The notes: generated by a model from the sequence alone, not told the origin. A stretch of 64,000 nucleotides of DNA from Cyclina sinensis (GCA_012932295.1 JAAONU010000013.1:3022603-3086602), one strand, 5' to 3'; shown: positions 1 to 10,731, counted from the stretch's first letter. Translations and numbers: made by a program.

Positions 1-321
1 AGTGTACCTTGAATTGCATTAACCTTCTGAACATATTTAGGTTTACAAGGCTTGAAGTTTCACTTAAAGTAAGTGCTTGATGTCCTAAATGATCAAGCCG
101 CTCTTTTAAAGACTTTATTGTAACTGCTTAAAAATTATTTACAAAAACACACACATGACATTGAAAGTTTGATGCAGTAGGGTTTCTGTTGACAGTAAAG
201 TTAGTTATCCAGAAGAAAAATATGCCTAAACTTCATTATCATTTTGATAATACCATTATCAGTTGATGGTACGTTATTTAGGTTATTTCATTTCACTATG
301 TATTATACTCAAAATAGTAAG
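1..321. other. Non-coding flank of the first minisatellite
   Basis: AT-rich sequence with no splice-bounded coding segment or recognisable RNA gene. The last part (about 240-321) already contains single degenerate pieces of the 39-bp unit that follows. Confidence 0.5.
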
Positions 322-1023
322 GCTAGTTCCATTATCTGTTAATTATACCCTACATAGAAAGTCAGTTCCATTATCTGTTGATTATACCCTACATAGAAAG
401 TCAGTTCCATTATCTGTTGATTATACCCTACATAGAAAGTCAGTTCCATTATCTGTTGATTATACCCTACATAGAAAGTCAGTTCCATTATCTGTTGATT
501 ATACCCTACATAGAAAGTCGGTTCCATTATCTGTTGATTATACCCTACATAGAAAGTCGGTTCCATTATCTGTTGATTATACCCTACATAGAAAGTCAGT
601 TCCATTATCTGTTGATTATACCCTACATAGAAAGTCAGTTCCATTATCTGTTGATTATACCCTACATAGAAAGTCGGTTCCATTATCTGTTGATTATACC
701 CTACATAGAAAGTCGGTTCCATTATCTGTTGATTATACCCTACATAGAAAGTCAGTTCCATTATCTGTTAATTATACCCTACATAGAAAGTCAGTTCCAT
801 TATCTGTTAATTATACCCTACATAGAAAGTCAGTTCCATTATCTGTTGATTATACCCTACATAGAAAGTCAGTTCCATTATCTGTTAATTATACCCTACA
901 TAGAAAGTCAGTTCCATTATCTGTTGATTATACCCTACATAGAAAGTCAGTTCCATTATCTGTTAATTATACCCTACATAGAAAGTCAGTTCCATTATCT
1001 GTTGATTATACCCCACATAGTAT
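322..1023. repeat. 39-bp minisatellite, about 18 copies
   Basis: Near-identical units start every 39 bases (361, 400, 439 ... 985) and begin with 'gtcagttccattatctgt'. Two positions vary: gtcAg/gtcGg and gttGatt/gttAatt. Because 39 is a multiple of 3 and the unit has no stop in several frames, long open frames appear on both strands, with the 13-residue period VPLSVDYTLHRKS in one frame. These frames look like a by-product of the repeat: there is no splice context, and three overlapping frames are equally open. A diverged tail follows. Confidence 0.95.
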
Positions 1024-1620
1024 GGTTAGTAACATTATCTGTTGATAATTCCCTAAAAAGTAAGGCTAGTTCCATTATCTGCTGATACTTCCCTAAAAAG
1101 TAAGGCTAGTTCCATTATTTGTTGATAATTCCCTACAAATTAAGGCTATTTCCATTATCTGTTGATAATTCCCTACATAGAAAGGCTAGTTCCATTATCT
1201 GTTGATTTTACCTTACATAGGAAGGTTAGTATCATTATCTGCTTATAATTCCCTACAAAGTAAGGCTAATTCCATTATCTTTTGATAATTCCCTGCAAAG
1301 TAAGGCTAGTTCTATAATCTGTTAATTATACCTTTACATAGGAACATTAGTTCCATTATCTGGTGATTATAACATACACAGTAAGGCTAGTTCCATTATC
1401 TTGCTGATTATAGCTTGTTCCATGATCTGTTGATTATACCCAACTTAGTAAGGCTAGTTCCATTATCTGATGATCTAACATTACATAGAAACATCAGTTC
1501 CATGATATGTTGATTATACCCAACTTAGTAAGGCTAGTAAAATAGTAAGGTCAGTTCCATTGTCTGTTGATTTTATCCTTCATTATGCTAGTTCCATTAT
1601 CTGTTGACTGTACCCAACAT
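1024..1620. repeat. Degenerate continuation of the 39-bp minisatellite
   Basis: Units of about 38-45 bp with the shared core 'agttccattatctgttgat' continue with many substitutions and small indels. This contrasts with the homogeneous block before it: an old decayed edge and a young, recently amplified centre. Confidence 0.85.
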
Positions 1621-4598
1621 AACCCCTACCAGTATTTACACCAGAGGTGACTAAAGGTTTGCCATCCATCTGTCTGTCCATTGGTCCAGCTGTTTTGAAA
1701 TCTGGATCCCACAATAAAAAATACCTTATAAATAAAGTTGTTAAAATTTGGTGTATGAAAAGATAGCAGTATAGAGATTATGCATGTCACTTTGTTTTTT
1801 CCTTGGATCAAAATTCTGGTTGTTATGGTAATGGAAATAGTCAACATATGGCTTTAACAGATGGATTCTTTGTATACCAGCTAGTTATACCCCCTAAACA
1901 AAGTTTGGGGGGTGGGGGGTATATAGGAGTCACCCAGTGGTTGGTCGGTCAGTCGGGCAGTCTGTTGCAATTTCCTTGTCTGGAGTATTACTTGAAAAGT
2001 AATGGTTGGAATTCAATGCAACTTCATACAATGGTCAAGCACAATGAGAGGAAGTGCAGTGTTCAAGAATCATAACTCCGTCTTCACTCTTATTGCCCTT
2101 TGTTGGTTTTCCTTGTCCAGAGCATTACTTGAAAACTACTGGTTTGAATTCAATGCTACTTGATACAATGGTCAAGCACATTGACATGAAGTGCAATGTA
2201 CACGAATCAGAATATATGTGAACAGATGGCAGTTTTGGGGATTATGCACTTCACTTTGTTTTCTTCCTCTGTTTAAATTCTTGTTGCTGTTGTAACCAAA
2301 TGTGTGAGCAATACTTAATGGTAGTACTTGAAATATAGCTTTAAAGATGTTTGCCACAGTAAATTGAAAACGTTTATGATATCGAATCCATGAATGTAAT
2401 TCTCAGATTTTGGTTATGTAATTTTCAAGGTGGAACTGGGGACTTGCGTGTTGCGAGTAACACCAGTGTACTGTGATATTATAGCACTTCTCTTAAATGG
2501 CTGTGTTACTTTCTAACATCCTTCATCTATCATAAGAAAACTTCATTACTGTAAATGTCTTGTTTACAAGTGTACTATGTTTGAAACAAATTGATTGATT
2601 TTTCCACATTAATTGTCAGATATTTCTCTTCCTAGTTCTGTTTTCAGATATTTGGGGGCTACTTATGGTGTTTGTTAACAACCAATATTTTCAACATTTT
2701 TACAGTTTTGTTTTCTATTTTCTAGTTTCAGACCCAATTCATTTATTTAATTTTGTCTGTAATCTTTTTGTACCTGAAAATTTATGTCTGGAATTTTAAT
2801 TTTTACTGTTCCTTAAAGTAATACTTCTTAGCTAAGAGCTGTTACTTTAAATCTCTAACAAACAAAACAATTACGTTCTGTTGCATGTTTTGCATACAGG
2901 AAATACAATATCTGGTAAGGTTATATTATCGGTGTGTACTGGAATATTATATCATTGAATTACATATTGCCATCAGTTTTTCATTGATGTTTGTTAAACC
3001 TGCAGTTGCGGTGATGAAGAAGCACTAATATTTTGTGCAGAATCTCACTTTTTACATTGATTTGTTGTTTCAAAAAAGGAAACTTGTAAAAATGATAAAT
3101 TGACATGTTTACTCCAAAAACAACATCATAAAAACACTTGTTTCTTAATGTGTATTGTTGATAAAGTTATGTGAACCACCTATGTTTGTCATTTGTCTTA
3201 TTTGTGAACAGTTCTATTTTTTCTCATGTCAAGAAGCATTGTCTTAAACCCTGTTACGAATATTTGAATTCATCAGAAGTGTTTGTCTTTATGTCTTCAT
3301 GAAAGCCAAATCCTAATTTGAAGGGTACTAGAGTTTGAACCACCAACCTCCAAATTTATCTCTTCACCACTCACTCAGCTGAGATACTGTTGCTAGTTGT
3401 TACATACAACAGAACAGAACTCAACTCTCCAAAGAAACTGATGGCTGTTTTGAGATTTATTTAAAGTGCTTTTTACAGTTGTTTCGTAATCACTTTACTG
3501 AAAAATATTTACTAACTTGCATACTTTGATTAGCTTTGGTAATGTGGAAAAACAGTAGACTGGTTATGTGATTGATGGAAAACTTTGTGAGCCGTTGCAT
3601 ATATTACATATATCTTTATTGACCTAGATCAGTAGAACTTGTTTATTACAATATATATCATGTATACCTATATTTCTTTATTGACACAAATACAAAAATA
3701 ACAATTGATAAATTAAGTGAAACACAAGTGACAAAACAATCTAAGGTCTGTCATGGGGTCACTTTTAAAAGGAAGCATTGTAGTTTATAGTTATTGAACA
3801 AAGGCAGAACTGTGAAAAAATACCAGGGTGTTTGTTCTCTTGTTGAAGTACAGTCTTAGATATAAATTGGTAGGTTAAAATATTTTTGTAAGTATTTTTT
3901 CATACATAAATTTAACCTGATCAATTTGATTACCTTTTGTTGACAAGTATTTGATCTGGGGATTTAAACATGTTGTGTTTTGGCAGTGAGTTGGCACTTT
4001 ATAGCAAATGCATATATAAGATCAGTTTACTGGGTCATGTACACTAAATAATTAAGGCATTATCAGTTATGCAGAAGTAATCACAAGGAAATTAAGGCTT
4101 ATTCAAAGTATTTTAACATTAGTATTTTATTTCTGATTTTTTTTTTATTATGATAATTTAGTGTGTGATTTTTTAACCTACATTTAAACTTGTTGAGTTG
4201 AATTTTAAGTTCAAGATTTAAATAATGATTTACATTAGAGCATTTCTGAGTAGAATTAGACTGAATATTACAATGCACTTCTAAACACTGTCAGTGGGCA
4301 CAGTGTATAAATCTTAGATTGTATGGTTTACCTTAATAAGTTCAAAGACAGATAATCAGGGTCTGTGATGCTCCCTAAGTTGTAAGTCTCAGTGCCTCAT
4401 TTTGAACATGCTGAAATTTTGTAATGGATTTGCCCAGCTTTGAATTTGGAACAGTCCATTCAAAGTTTAAGGGATTTCAATATCAAAATACAAAAATTGA
4501 GCTACCAACAGTATAGAGCCTGGTCAGACTGCACGGATGTGCAGGCTGGCCTGGCTCTATACTGGTGGCAAAGGCTAATCACTTTCGATTCCAGCAGG
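1621..4598. other. Non-coding stretch, with one diverged direct repeat at 1969-2215
   Basis: No exon with both splice sites and a recognisable product was found. At 1969-2075 and 2108-2215 two diverged copies of a segment of about 105 bp occur, sharing 'aatggtcaagcaca' and 'gaagtgca'. The open frames here lie in that repeat and resemble no known protein. The rest is AT-rich sequence without visible structure. Confidence 0.5.
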
Positions 4599-5030
4599 TT
4601 AAAGAGGCTGTACTCCAGATTTGACATAAAAAAAAATTTTTCATAAATTATATATTTAGATGCCGTGAGATTATAACAACATAATATTTTACTTCAAAAC
4701 TGATTATAAAAGTCAAAATAGAATAAAAAAAATATTTTCGCTCCAGCCTGATTTGAACTCAGGACCCTCATGTATTTCCAACGCTTTTACTGTCACCACC
4801 ATCGCCGCATGTGATATTACAGATATTTACTTTAAATCTTATACGATATAGTTATACCGTCGCGTTACGGTATAGCACTTTGAAAGGGAAAAAAATCAAT
4901 TTATAATGTAATTATTTGACTTAGTTTTTGTCAGTAGGTTATTTTTTAAGCATTAATCATAAATATTACAAGAAATTTATAATACAAGAAAACTTTCTTT
5001 TTTTGTCATCTGGAGCACAGCCCCTTTAAG
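4599..5030. mobile_element. TTAA-flanked inverted-repeat element A with tRNA-like core
   Basis: The ends read TTAA-AGAGGCTGTACTCCAGAT and, as reverse complement of the right end, TTAA-AGGGGCTGTGCTCCAGAT. These are 18-bp terminal inverted repeats with 2 mismatches inside TTAA, the target duplication typical of piggyBac/Kolobok-type MITEs. The length is 432 bp and there is no coding capacity. On the - strand, about 4736-4815 forms a tRNA-like segment whose T-arm is a perfect 5-bp stem (CCTGA/TCAGG) around a 7-base loop GTTCAAA. TIRs and TTAA are read directly; the superfamily is inferred. Confidence 0.75.
4736..4815 (-). other. tRNA-like (Pol III promoter-like) core of element A
   Basis: Read on the - strand it has a D-arm-like stretch (tggtggtgacagtaaaagcg) and a perfect T-arm with a B-box-like 'gagttcaaatcag'. 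No full acceptor stem pairs, so this is not a functional tRNA gene. It is best read as a tRNA-derived, SINE-type promoter captured in the element. Confidence 0.5.
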
Positions 5031-5507
5031 GGTTAAGCTCACTTTAGCTCACTTTATCTGTATTCTTTGTACTATTTAGATGGCGGTGTATTTAACACTT
5101 TTGAGGTGAATGCCATAAAACCTCCAAGTGCTATAAAATAAAGAAGGAGATAGCTTTTATTTGCATTCACTCCACCAGTCATGCTGTAGTAAGCTTTTTA
5201 TTTTTATGCATTCAGAAGAAAAGTCCTAAGAATTTTTATATTGAATATTATGAAGATTATTGCATATTTTTTCAAACAGAAATCTGTCTTTGATTTCATT
5301 CCACTTTGGAGTTAGTTTATTCTGCCTCGAAGCTGCTCCGTGCTTGAACTGACAACACTGCGATAAGGGCATATTTTATTGTCTTCAGTTAATTCAGTTG
5401 AGTCTGTTCTGATTGCATATGAGAGACCACTTGACTCTGTTTTCACAAAAGTGAAACATCCTTGGGTATCAAGGAAAGTCTCATAAATACTTTCTGTATT
5501 TTGTTAT

Positions 5508-5952
5508 TTAAAGCGACTGACTCACAGATGGGCCGACAATGAAAAAAAAAGAAATGTTCTTACATCTTGAAATTTTTGCTGCAGTTGTGAAGAACATATT
5601 TAAACTAAGTTACTGATTCATTTTTTTATACAGAAAAACATCAAAATATAAAGTTTTACACACTTTTATCGGTAAAAAAATTACCCCGTAAGTCTCGGGG
5701 TAGATACTTCAGTTATAACATTAATTTTGACGCAACTTTTCAAGTAGGTGCTGTGGCTCAGTGGTCTAGATCGCCGCCCTATATTTTACTGACCGAAAGG
5801 TCGTGGGTTCGAATCCTGGTTAGATCAAAACTTTTTTTTTCAGTTTTCATGGTGTATAGAAGCATAATATGTTTTTTCCATAGTAAATTAAGTTCTCTTA
5901 AATTTTAAAGAAAAAAAATTTTCAGCAAAATTCTGTGAGTCAGTCGCTTTAA
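5508..5952. mobile_element. TTAA-flanked inverted-repeat element B with tRNA-like core
   Basis: Both ends carry TTAA followed by the identical 17-bp inverted repeat AGCGACTGACTCACAGA. The element is 445 bp with no coding capacity. Inside, on the + strand, an A-box (tggctcagtgg, 5754-5764) and a consensus B-box (ggttcgaatcc, 5806-5816) are followed by a T run (about 5832). The terminal repeats differ from those of element A only 480 bp away, but the architecture is the same: TTAA, short TIRs, tRNA-like centre. Confidence 0.85.
5748..5826 (+). other. tRNA-like (Pol III promoter-like) core of element B
   Basis: A-box tggctcagtgg and B-box ggttcgaatcc are spaced as in a tRNA gene. Between them 'gaccgaaaggtc' makes a small hairpin in place of a normal anticodon arm. 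The acceptor ends do not pair, so a functional tRNA is unlikely. A T-rich stretch just downstream could end Pol III transcription. Confidence 0.55.
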
Positions 5953-6035
5953 CAAATCAAAGTTTTTTTCTTGCACTGGCTGGATTGGCCAAGTGCTTGC
6001 TTAATTCAGGTGCCCACTAATACAGGTTTTCTAAT

Positions 6036-6231
6036 GTTACGGTCTAGTGCACACCTATCTATAATTGTATAAATACAACCTCTGACAACTCCATCAGTGT
6101 ATCGATTCTTTGGCTCAGTGGTTGGAGTGATGGCATGTCACACGGAAGATCGGAGTTGGAATCCCGCTGTGGGTTGTGTATTCTAAGATGCATTGCATCT
6201 TTCTGTTGAGGACTTTCATGTTCATAAGACT
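6036..6231 (+). mobile_element. tRNA-derived SINE, copy 1
   Basis: This copy matches 10241-10438 over nearly its full length, from 'gttacggtctagtgca' to 'gttcataagac'. An internal tRNA-like part begins at 'ctttggctcagtggtt' (A-box) and includes a degenerate B-box (gagttggaatccc). A body with 'attgcatctttctgtt' follows. Two dispersed copies plus Pol III boxes support a SINE. Frames in it do not look coding. Confidence 0.7.
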
Positions 6232-7745
6232 AATCTGTTCTATATTCTTTTCTGCCAAGGATTTTAACCTTTTTATGACAGCTGTTTGCAGTGTTTTAAC
6301 CCCACCAGATTCTCTGTGTTGCCAGATCAATAAGCATTTGTTTTGTTTACTGATGTAAGTTGCAAATTCACAGAAAAATATGTCCTTGATATTAGATTTA
6401 TTGCCCGTGTATTTATAGCATGAGGTTGAAGCAGTTATTTTATGATAGTGGGTGTAATGTTAGAAATAGAGCATTTTTAGGGTAATTTTTCTAGTTGTTG
6501 CTGAGAGGTTGATATAGGTTTTAACATATAGTGGTAAGTCTGGAGATAGATAGATAGATAGAGACATGAATTACAGAATATCACAGTTATCCCTTATTTC
6601 CATTGTGGTCATTGTTACTGGCAGCATGACATAGAGAGACATGAATTACAGAATATCACAGATTTAAGCAAGCACATACTAAAAAAATATATTAAATGTC
6701 TTGGAGGAGACCTAATCATGGAATATCAAGATATTAAAATGACCTGGCTTAGAAATAATTTTTGAATATCACAAGTATTTAGCACATATTAATAATGAAT
6801 GACATGAGAGTAAAAAAAATTATCCAGTAAAAAATTATCACAAGTTCGTAATAAAAAATTATATGAAAAAGCACCATAGTATTTGGGGATGGAGGTGGGA
6901 TGTTGATTGAAGTCAAGGCATGATCTTGGTTTACTAGATATGTCATCACAGTGATACATAACACGTAAAACCACATAGAAACAAAGGCAACCTTAGATGA
7001 ATGGAAAAGGCTGCACTTTTTGTATACAATATAAACACAACTGTATATAACAAGATTTTACAAAGAACTACTTTCACTTATTAGTACTTCGCCCAGTAGT
7101 TTTGACTATGCAGTGTTCAGAATCAAGATCACCTGTGGACACAACTTGGAAACTGTTATCTGTACACTGTATCTGCTTTAATATTTATGACTTTAATCCA
7201 GTTTAAAAGCATATGATTTTAGTTCCCATTTTTTTATGACATTCATAAAATCTTTTTCTGTATGGTGCAAATGGCATGAACATTTATCCAGAGAATATGT
7301 ATTTATGTTTGTAACAAACAAAAAAAAATCAGACATGTATGAATTATTTATTTTTTTTGCATAACAATATCCTTATTGCATCATTGATTTGTAAAACATC
7401 TCCTATTTACTGTAACCCTGTGACCCTGTGAAAAATTCTTATCCTTACTGCATCATTGATTTGTAAAATGTCTCCTACTTACTGTAACCCTGTGAAAAAA
7501 TTTCATGCTCTGCTAAATATCTAGTGAAATCACAATTATATATTGGTTGTTGATTTCCAGCAAACAACAGCTGCAGCTAGATTTACACGTCATATGTATA
7601 ATTTTTTTCAGGTTATTTGTAATAATGTTGATTTTTACGGTTCAGATTTTGTGTATCAAATTCCATACAATTATTTTCAAAGCATATGATATAGGAGACA
7701 AGAAAATGGCCCTGAATTGCTCACCTGAGTACACTAAGCTAGTTA

Positions 7746-8245
7746 TTAAAGGGATATGCCCTACAACTAATAGATAATATACTGCATTTAGATTTAAAGG
7801 GATATGCCCAACAACTAATAGATAATATACTGCATTTAGATTTAAAGGGATATGCCCAACAACTAATAGATAATATACTGCATTTAGATTTAAAGGGATA
7901 TGCCCAACAACTAATAGATAATATACTGCATTTAGATTTTAGTGGCTCATTCTCTGTAAAATTAAAAATAATTGGTAATTAAAAAAAAGAACATAATTTT
8001 ATATGTTCAAAATTTTCTTCTTTAGACATTAAGACACTCAGAGTGTGTTCATTGGGAATAAATGGCTATCCACCTAAATATGGTAAAATAACAACTGTCT
8101 ATATACATGACATTATTAATGCATTGTTGTCTTGCTATTTTTACTGACTCCTTGACTTCAGATAATAATTCATTCAATTTCATGCAATTTACATTATTTT
8201 AAAGAAAACAGTTTAAAGGTCAGAGGAACCCTATTGAAACCTTAC
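7746..8245 (+). mobile_element. TTAA-family element (copy 1), left end expanded into a 48-bp array
   Basis: It starts TTAA-AGGGATATGCCCTA, which matches 11 of 14 bases of the left terminus of the element at 51271. The inner part (about 8045-8110, with 'ataaatggctatccac' and 'ctatata') aligns by eye with segments at 51440-51500 and 57405-57470. The right end could not be fixed, so 8245 is approximate. There is no coding capacity. Confidence 0.55.
7748..7939. repeat. 48-bp tandem repeat, 4 copies
   Basis: Four consecutive 48-bp units begin 'aaagggatatgcccaaca'; the 'ggg' falls at 7751, 7799, 7847 and 7895. Copies 2-4 look identical, and copy 1 has ccctac for cccaac. The unit includes the terminal sequence of the TTAA element, so the array grew from a transposon end. 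Confidence 0.95.
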
Positions 8246-8408
8246 AGTTTTGTTGTCTAGGACAGAAGATATCTCTTCTTCCACAGTTTCTAATCTGAAG
8301 GGTTTTTATTGCAAACTACAAGTCAGCTATTGTTGATCTTCATAAAACACTTTGGTTAAAAAAATGAGTGTCATGTTTTCATAATTATGTCCTGTTTCTT
8401 GTTTTCAG

Positions 8409-8610
8409 GTGTGTTGTCACCAGCCGATATGCACCAGGCATGGAAGGAGTTAACAACATCTCAGGGTGTTGGTGATTGACCACCTCAAGTCTACCATTCC
8501 TAATGGGACCAGTCTAGGGGCATTGAATGGCACAGGTCTTGGGGTGAACCCTCTAGTTCAGGGATCTCTACTAGGACTTAATGGTGTGACGCATGACACC
8601 TTCTCTCTAG
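8409..8610 (+). CDS. FOXP: FOXP transcription factor, first exon visible in the window (partial gene, 1-bp frame break)
   Basis: The acceptor is ttgttttcag|gt and the donor is ctctctag|gtttgc. The exon begins by completing a glycine codon, then reads VLSPADMHQAWKEL. This matches the conserved FOXP1/2 segment GLSPAEIQQLWKEV, which lies just N-terminal of the zinc finger. After ...SQGVGD the frame hits TGA (8478-8480). One base over, it continues open as DHLKSTIPNGTSLGALNG to the donor in phase 1, exactly the phase the next exon needs. The exon therefore appears to have one extra base at about 8476-8478 (gattgac for gatgac): a sequencing or assembly indel, an allele, or a real lesion. Coding exons upstream (start codon, Q-rich region) were not found. 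Confidence 0.85.
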
Positions 8611-8649
8611 GTTTGCCTTGCACACTGTTTGAGTTTTTTTAGCATGTTA

Positions 8650-9457
8650 CAGTAATGCCACAAGGAACTCACATTTTCCGCTTTTTGGCGCGGACGTGCA
8701 AAAAGAAATATCCACTGTGACAACGAGGAAAAGGACGGACGTCCTTGATGTCTCGACATTGCGAAATATCTTGGCAATATTTGACGACCAGCGCAAAATT
8801 AATTAGGGTCATAACTTAACTGGATTAGCTGAACATTTAATGAAACGACTGTAATGAAACTGTGCATTTAACATCTACCAATTATATGACTTTGGTAAAA
8901 TTAAAACTGAATTTCAAATACATGTGCTGTGTACAGTTTATTGTGTACTTTCGTCGTTGAAATTTTGTTAACGCTTGTTAAAAATTATTATATAGTCAAA
9001 ATGGATCAATATTTTTTGCCAAACACCTAGATGATACAGATGTCTCTAAATAAGAAAGCAGTTTTAACACGCCTCAATCGGAAACCAGTCGATTTATTTT
9101 CTGAAAACATGCTCAGCTGTTTTGAGAAGCAATCGCTTTGAATTGTCATTCTTTGCATTAACAAATAGGAGCATTCATAAACAAATGCATCAGAATGAGA
9201 GTTTTATACATTAATTTGATATTTTTACAGCGTAAAATTTGCCAAAATGCATGCAATCAGGAACTATATGAGCCTTGATATCAATAATTACCTGTGAAAA
9301 AGTTTGTGGAACCATTTAGCAGCTGTCTGCCGCGAATATTTGGTGACCATGTCCGCGGCAGAGATCCGTGAAATGCGGTGGATTTGGTCGCGTTCTACAG
9401 ACTGGGTAGTTTGGCGACAACCTCGAGGAAAATGAGAGTTCCTCCTGGCGTGTACTG
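8650..9457. mobile_element. Non-autonomous Tc1/mariner-like element
   Basis: TA dinucleotides flank terminal inverted repeats beginning CAGTAATGCCACAAGGAACT on the left and, as reverse complement, CAGTACACGCCAGGAGGAAC on the right. The match continues imperfectly to about 30 bp (both reach 'cattttcc'). CAGT termini and a TA target site are the usual signature of Tc1/mariner. The interior (808 bp) has no transposase frame, so this is a MITE-like deletion derivative. It is more GC/CpG-rich than the intron around it. Confidence 0.7.
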
Positions 9458-10240
9458 TACTAAAGAATAGTGTAAGAAGTACTGAATTGAGTCAATTATC
9501 ATGCCTTGAAAAATAAAATCTTGTCATTTTAGTTTCTGTTAAATCAAAGGCAAAGGAACGACTGCTGAGTGTTTGTCACAGCTCTACCTGTCAGTCAGAA
9601 TGTGAATTTGAAATTACTTAGTGTGATTTCAGCCAGTCGAAGTCTGTCTAACACATAAAAACAGTTGCCAAGACAATATCAATATTTGTTAGAATTGCCT
9701 CATATAAATTTGACTTAGTATTAGATCTAAATACCATCTGATAATGTAATTGACTGACAAGGAATCATAGTTTAACAAGTTACCAAATCAGATGATGGTG
9801 AAAAGTGTTGAGCAAAAGGTCCGTATGAGTGCAGTTCATCAACTTTGTCTTTGAGTTTTGTTAACCTATCTTCAAATTACACGAGGTGACATCATGTTAA
9901 TTTTACAAAGTGTAATAGAGTGTATGATAAATAGTATCATCTCAGTTGATGGCAAACTTTATGAAATGTCGACAAGGTTTATCAAATGTCTTTAATCTTT
10001 TTTTAATGCATTTGCAAGTTCTGTAAAAACTTTTAAATCTGTATATACCAGGTGAATGTCTTAGACTTAATTATTGGCTTTCTTGTCAGTAAAGGTAAAT
10101 TCAATCTCAGTGACTTCCTGTTTAAATGAATGATTGTTTTAATAAATTTAACACAGTTGAGGGCACTGTGTCATCAAAAGAGTGCTAAACAAATTATTCA
10201 ATCAGTAATGTACCTAGTCAGAATTAAGGTCAGTACATAT

Positions 10241-10438
10241 GTTACGGTCTAGTGCATACCTTCCTGTAATTGTGTAAATACAACCTCTGACAACTGCATC
10301 AGGGAATCCTTTCTTTGGCTCAGTGGTTAGAGTGTCGGTCTTCGATGCTGTTAGATCAGAGTTTGAATCCCGCTCTGAATGGTGTATTCTGAGATGTATT
10401 GCATCTTTCTGTTACTGGACAATGTTGTTCATAAGACG
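10241..10438 (+). mobile_element. tRNA-derived SINE, copy 2
   Basis: Second copy of the SINE at 6036, with the same head 'gttacggtctagtgca', A-box region 'ctttggctcagtggtt', B-box-like 'gagtttgaatccc' and body 'attgcatctttctgtt'. A few dozen substitutions separate the copies, so neither is a very recent insertion. Confidence 0.7.
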
Positions 10439-10604
10439 TGTAATAATAACCTTTTGGTACTTAAAGATAACAGACTGCCAGATACCAGACTACCTTAAAG
10501 GGTTTTCTATTGATGAAAAAGATTCTCGTTTAAAACTCTGATTTTAAAATTTGTATGTAATAGATGTTATGATTAGTGAATAAGTTTGATTAGTTTTGTT
10601 ACAG

Positions 10605-10731
10605 GTGCTGTGCTTGGTCAGCCAGGAGTCAGCATTAAAACAGAGGAAGGATTTAATCCACTGTATAGGCATGGAGTGTGTAAATGGCCTGGTTGTGACA
10701 CAGAATGTTCTGACATTGCCTCCTTCACAAA
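10605..10731 (+). CDS. FOXP: FOXP exon carrying the first half of the C2H2 zinc finger
   Basis: The acceptor is gttacag|gtgctg and the donor is acaaa|gtaagc. It enters in phase 1, completing a glycine, and leaves in phase 2. The translation includes [13 protein letters not shown] followed by [11 protein letters not shown], matching the FOXP finger (human [14 protein letters not shown]). The two zinc cysteines are in CKWPGC (residues 93 and 98 of the visible protein). The two histidines come from the next exon, so the finger is split by an intron. Upstream, IKTE (residues 78-81) is a consensus SUMO-acceptor motif. The FOXP finger and the adjoining zipper mediate dimerisation rather than DNA contact. 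Confidence 0.95.

Larger units (their letters stand above)
5953..8408. other. Non-coding stretch before the first visible FOXP exon
   Basis: Apart from the SINE and the TTAA-family element listed separately, this stretch holds an agat microsatellite near 6546 and a duplicated 'gagacatgaattacagaatatcacag' at about 6561 and 6632. It also holds a direct duplication of about 70 bp (7369-7500, 'gcatcattgatttgtaaaa'). No exon could be supported. It is probably an intron of FOXP, since the first visible exon begins in mid-codon. Confidence 0.5.
8611..10604. other. FOXP intron with a mariner-like element and a SINE
   Basis: This intron contains the 808-bp TIR element at 8650-9457 and SINE copy 2 at 10241-10438. 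The remainder shows no repeat or exon that I can support. Confidence 0.7.

Noticed and set aside
263..1085. Three overlapping long open frames (140-260 codons) with 13-residue periodic peptides
   Set aside because: All come from a 39-bp repeat whose length is a multiple of three and whose unit lacks stops in several frames on both strands. There are no splice sites, start context or domain, and diverged flanking units are not open.
1803..2075. 90-codon frame on the + strand
   Set aside because: It covers a diverged direct repeat (second copy at 2108-2215 is not open in the same way) and has no splice or domain support.
2900..2914. 15-nt microexon candidate (gcatacag|gaaatacaatatctg|gtaagg)
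   Set aside because: Good-looking splice sites, but the five codons (EIQYL) match nothing in FOXP and such short matches are expected by chance.
5748..5826. A functional tRNA gene
   Set aside because: A- and B-boxes are good but the acceptor stem does not pair and the anticodon arm is abnormal. It sits inside a TIR element, so it is treated as a tRNA-derived core.
7559..7590. Short Q-rich piece KQQLQLDL after a cag acceptor, as a possible FOXP poly-Q exon
   Set aside because: It is only about 8 residues, has no good donor in a matching phase and runs into unrelated sequence. It does not connect to the glycine codon at 8409 in phase.
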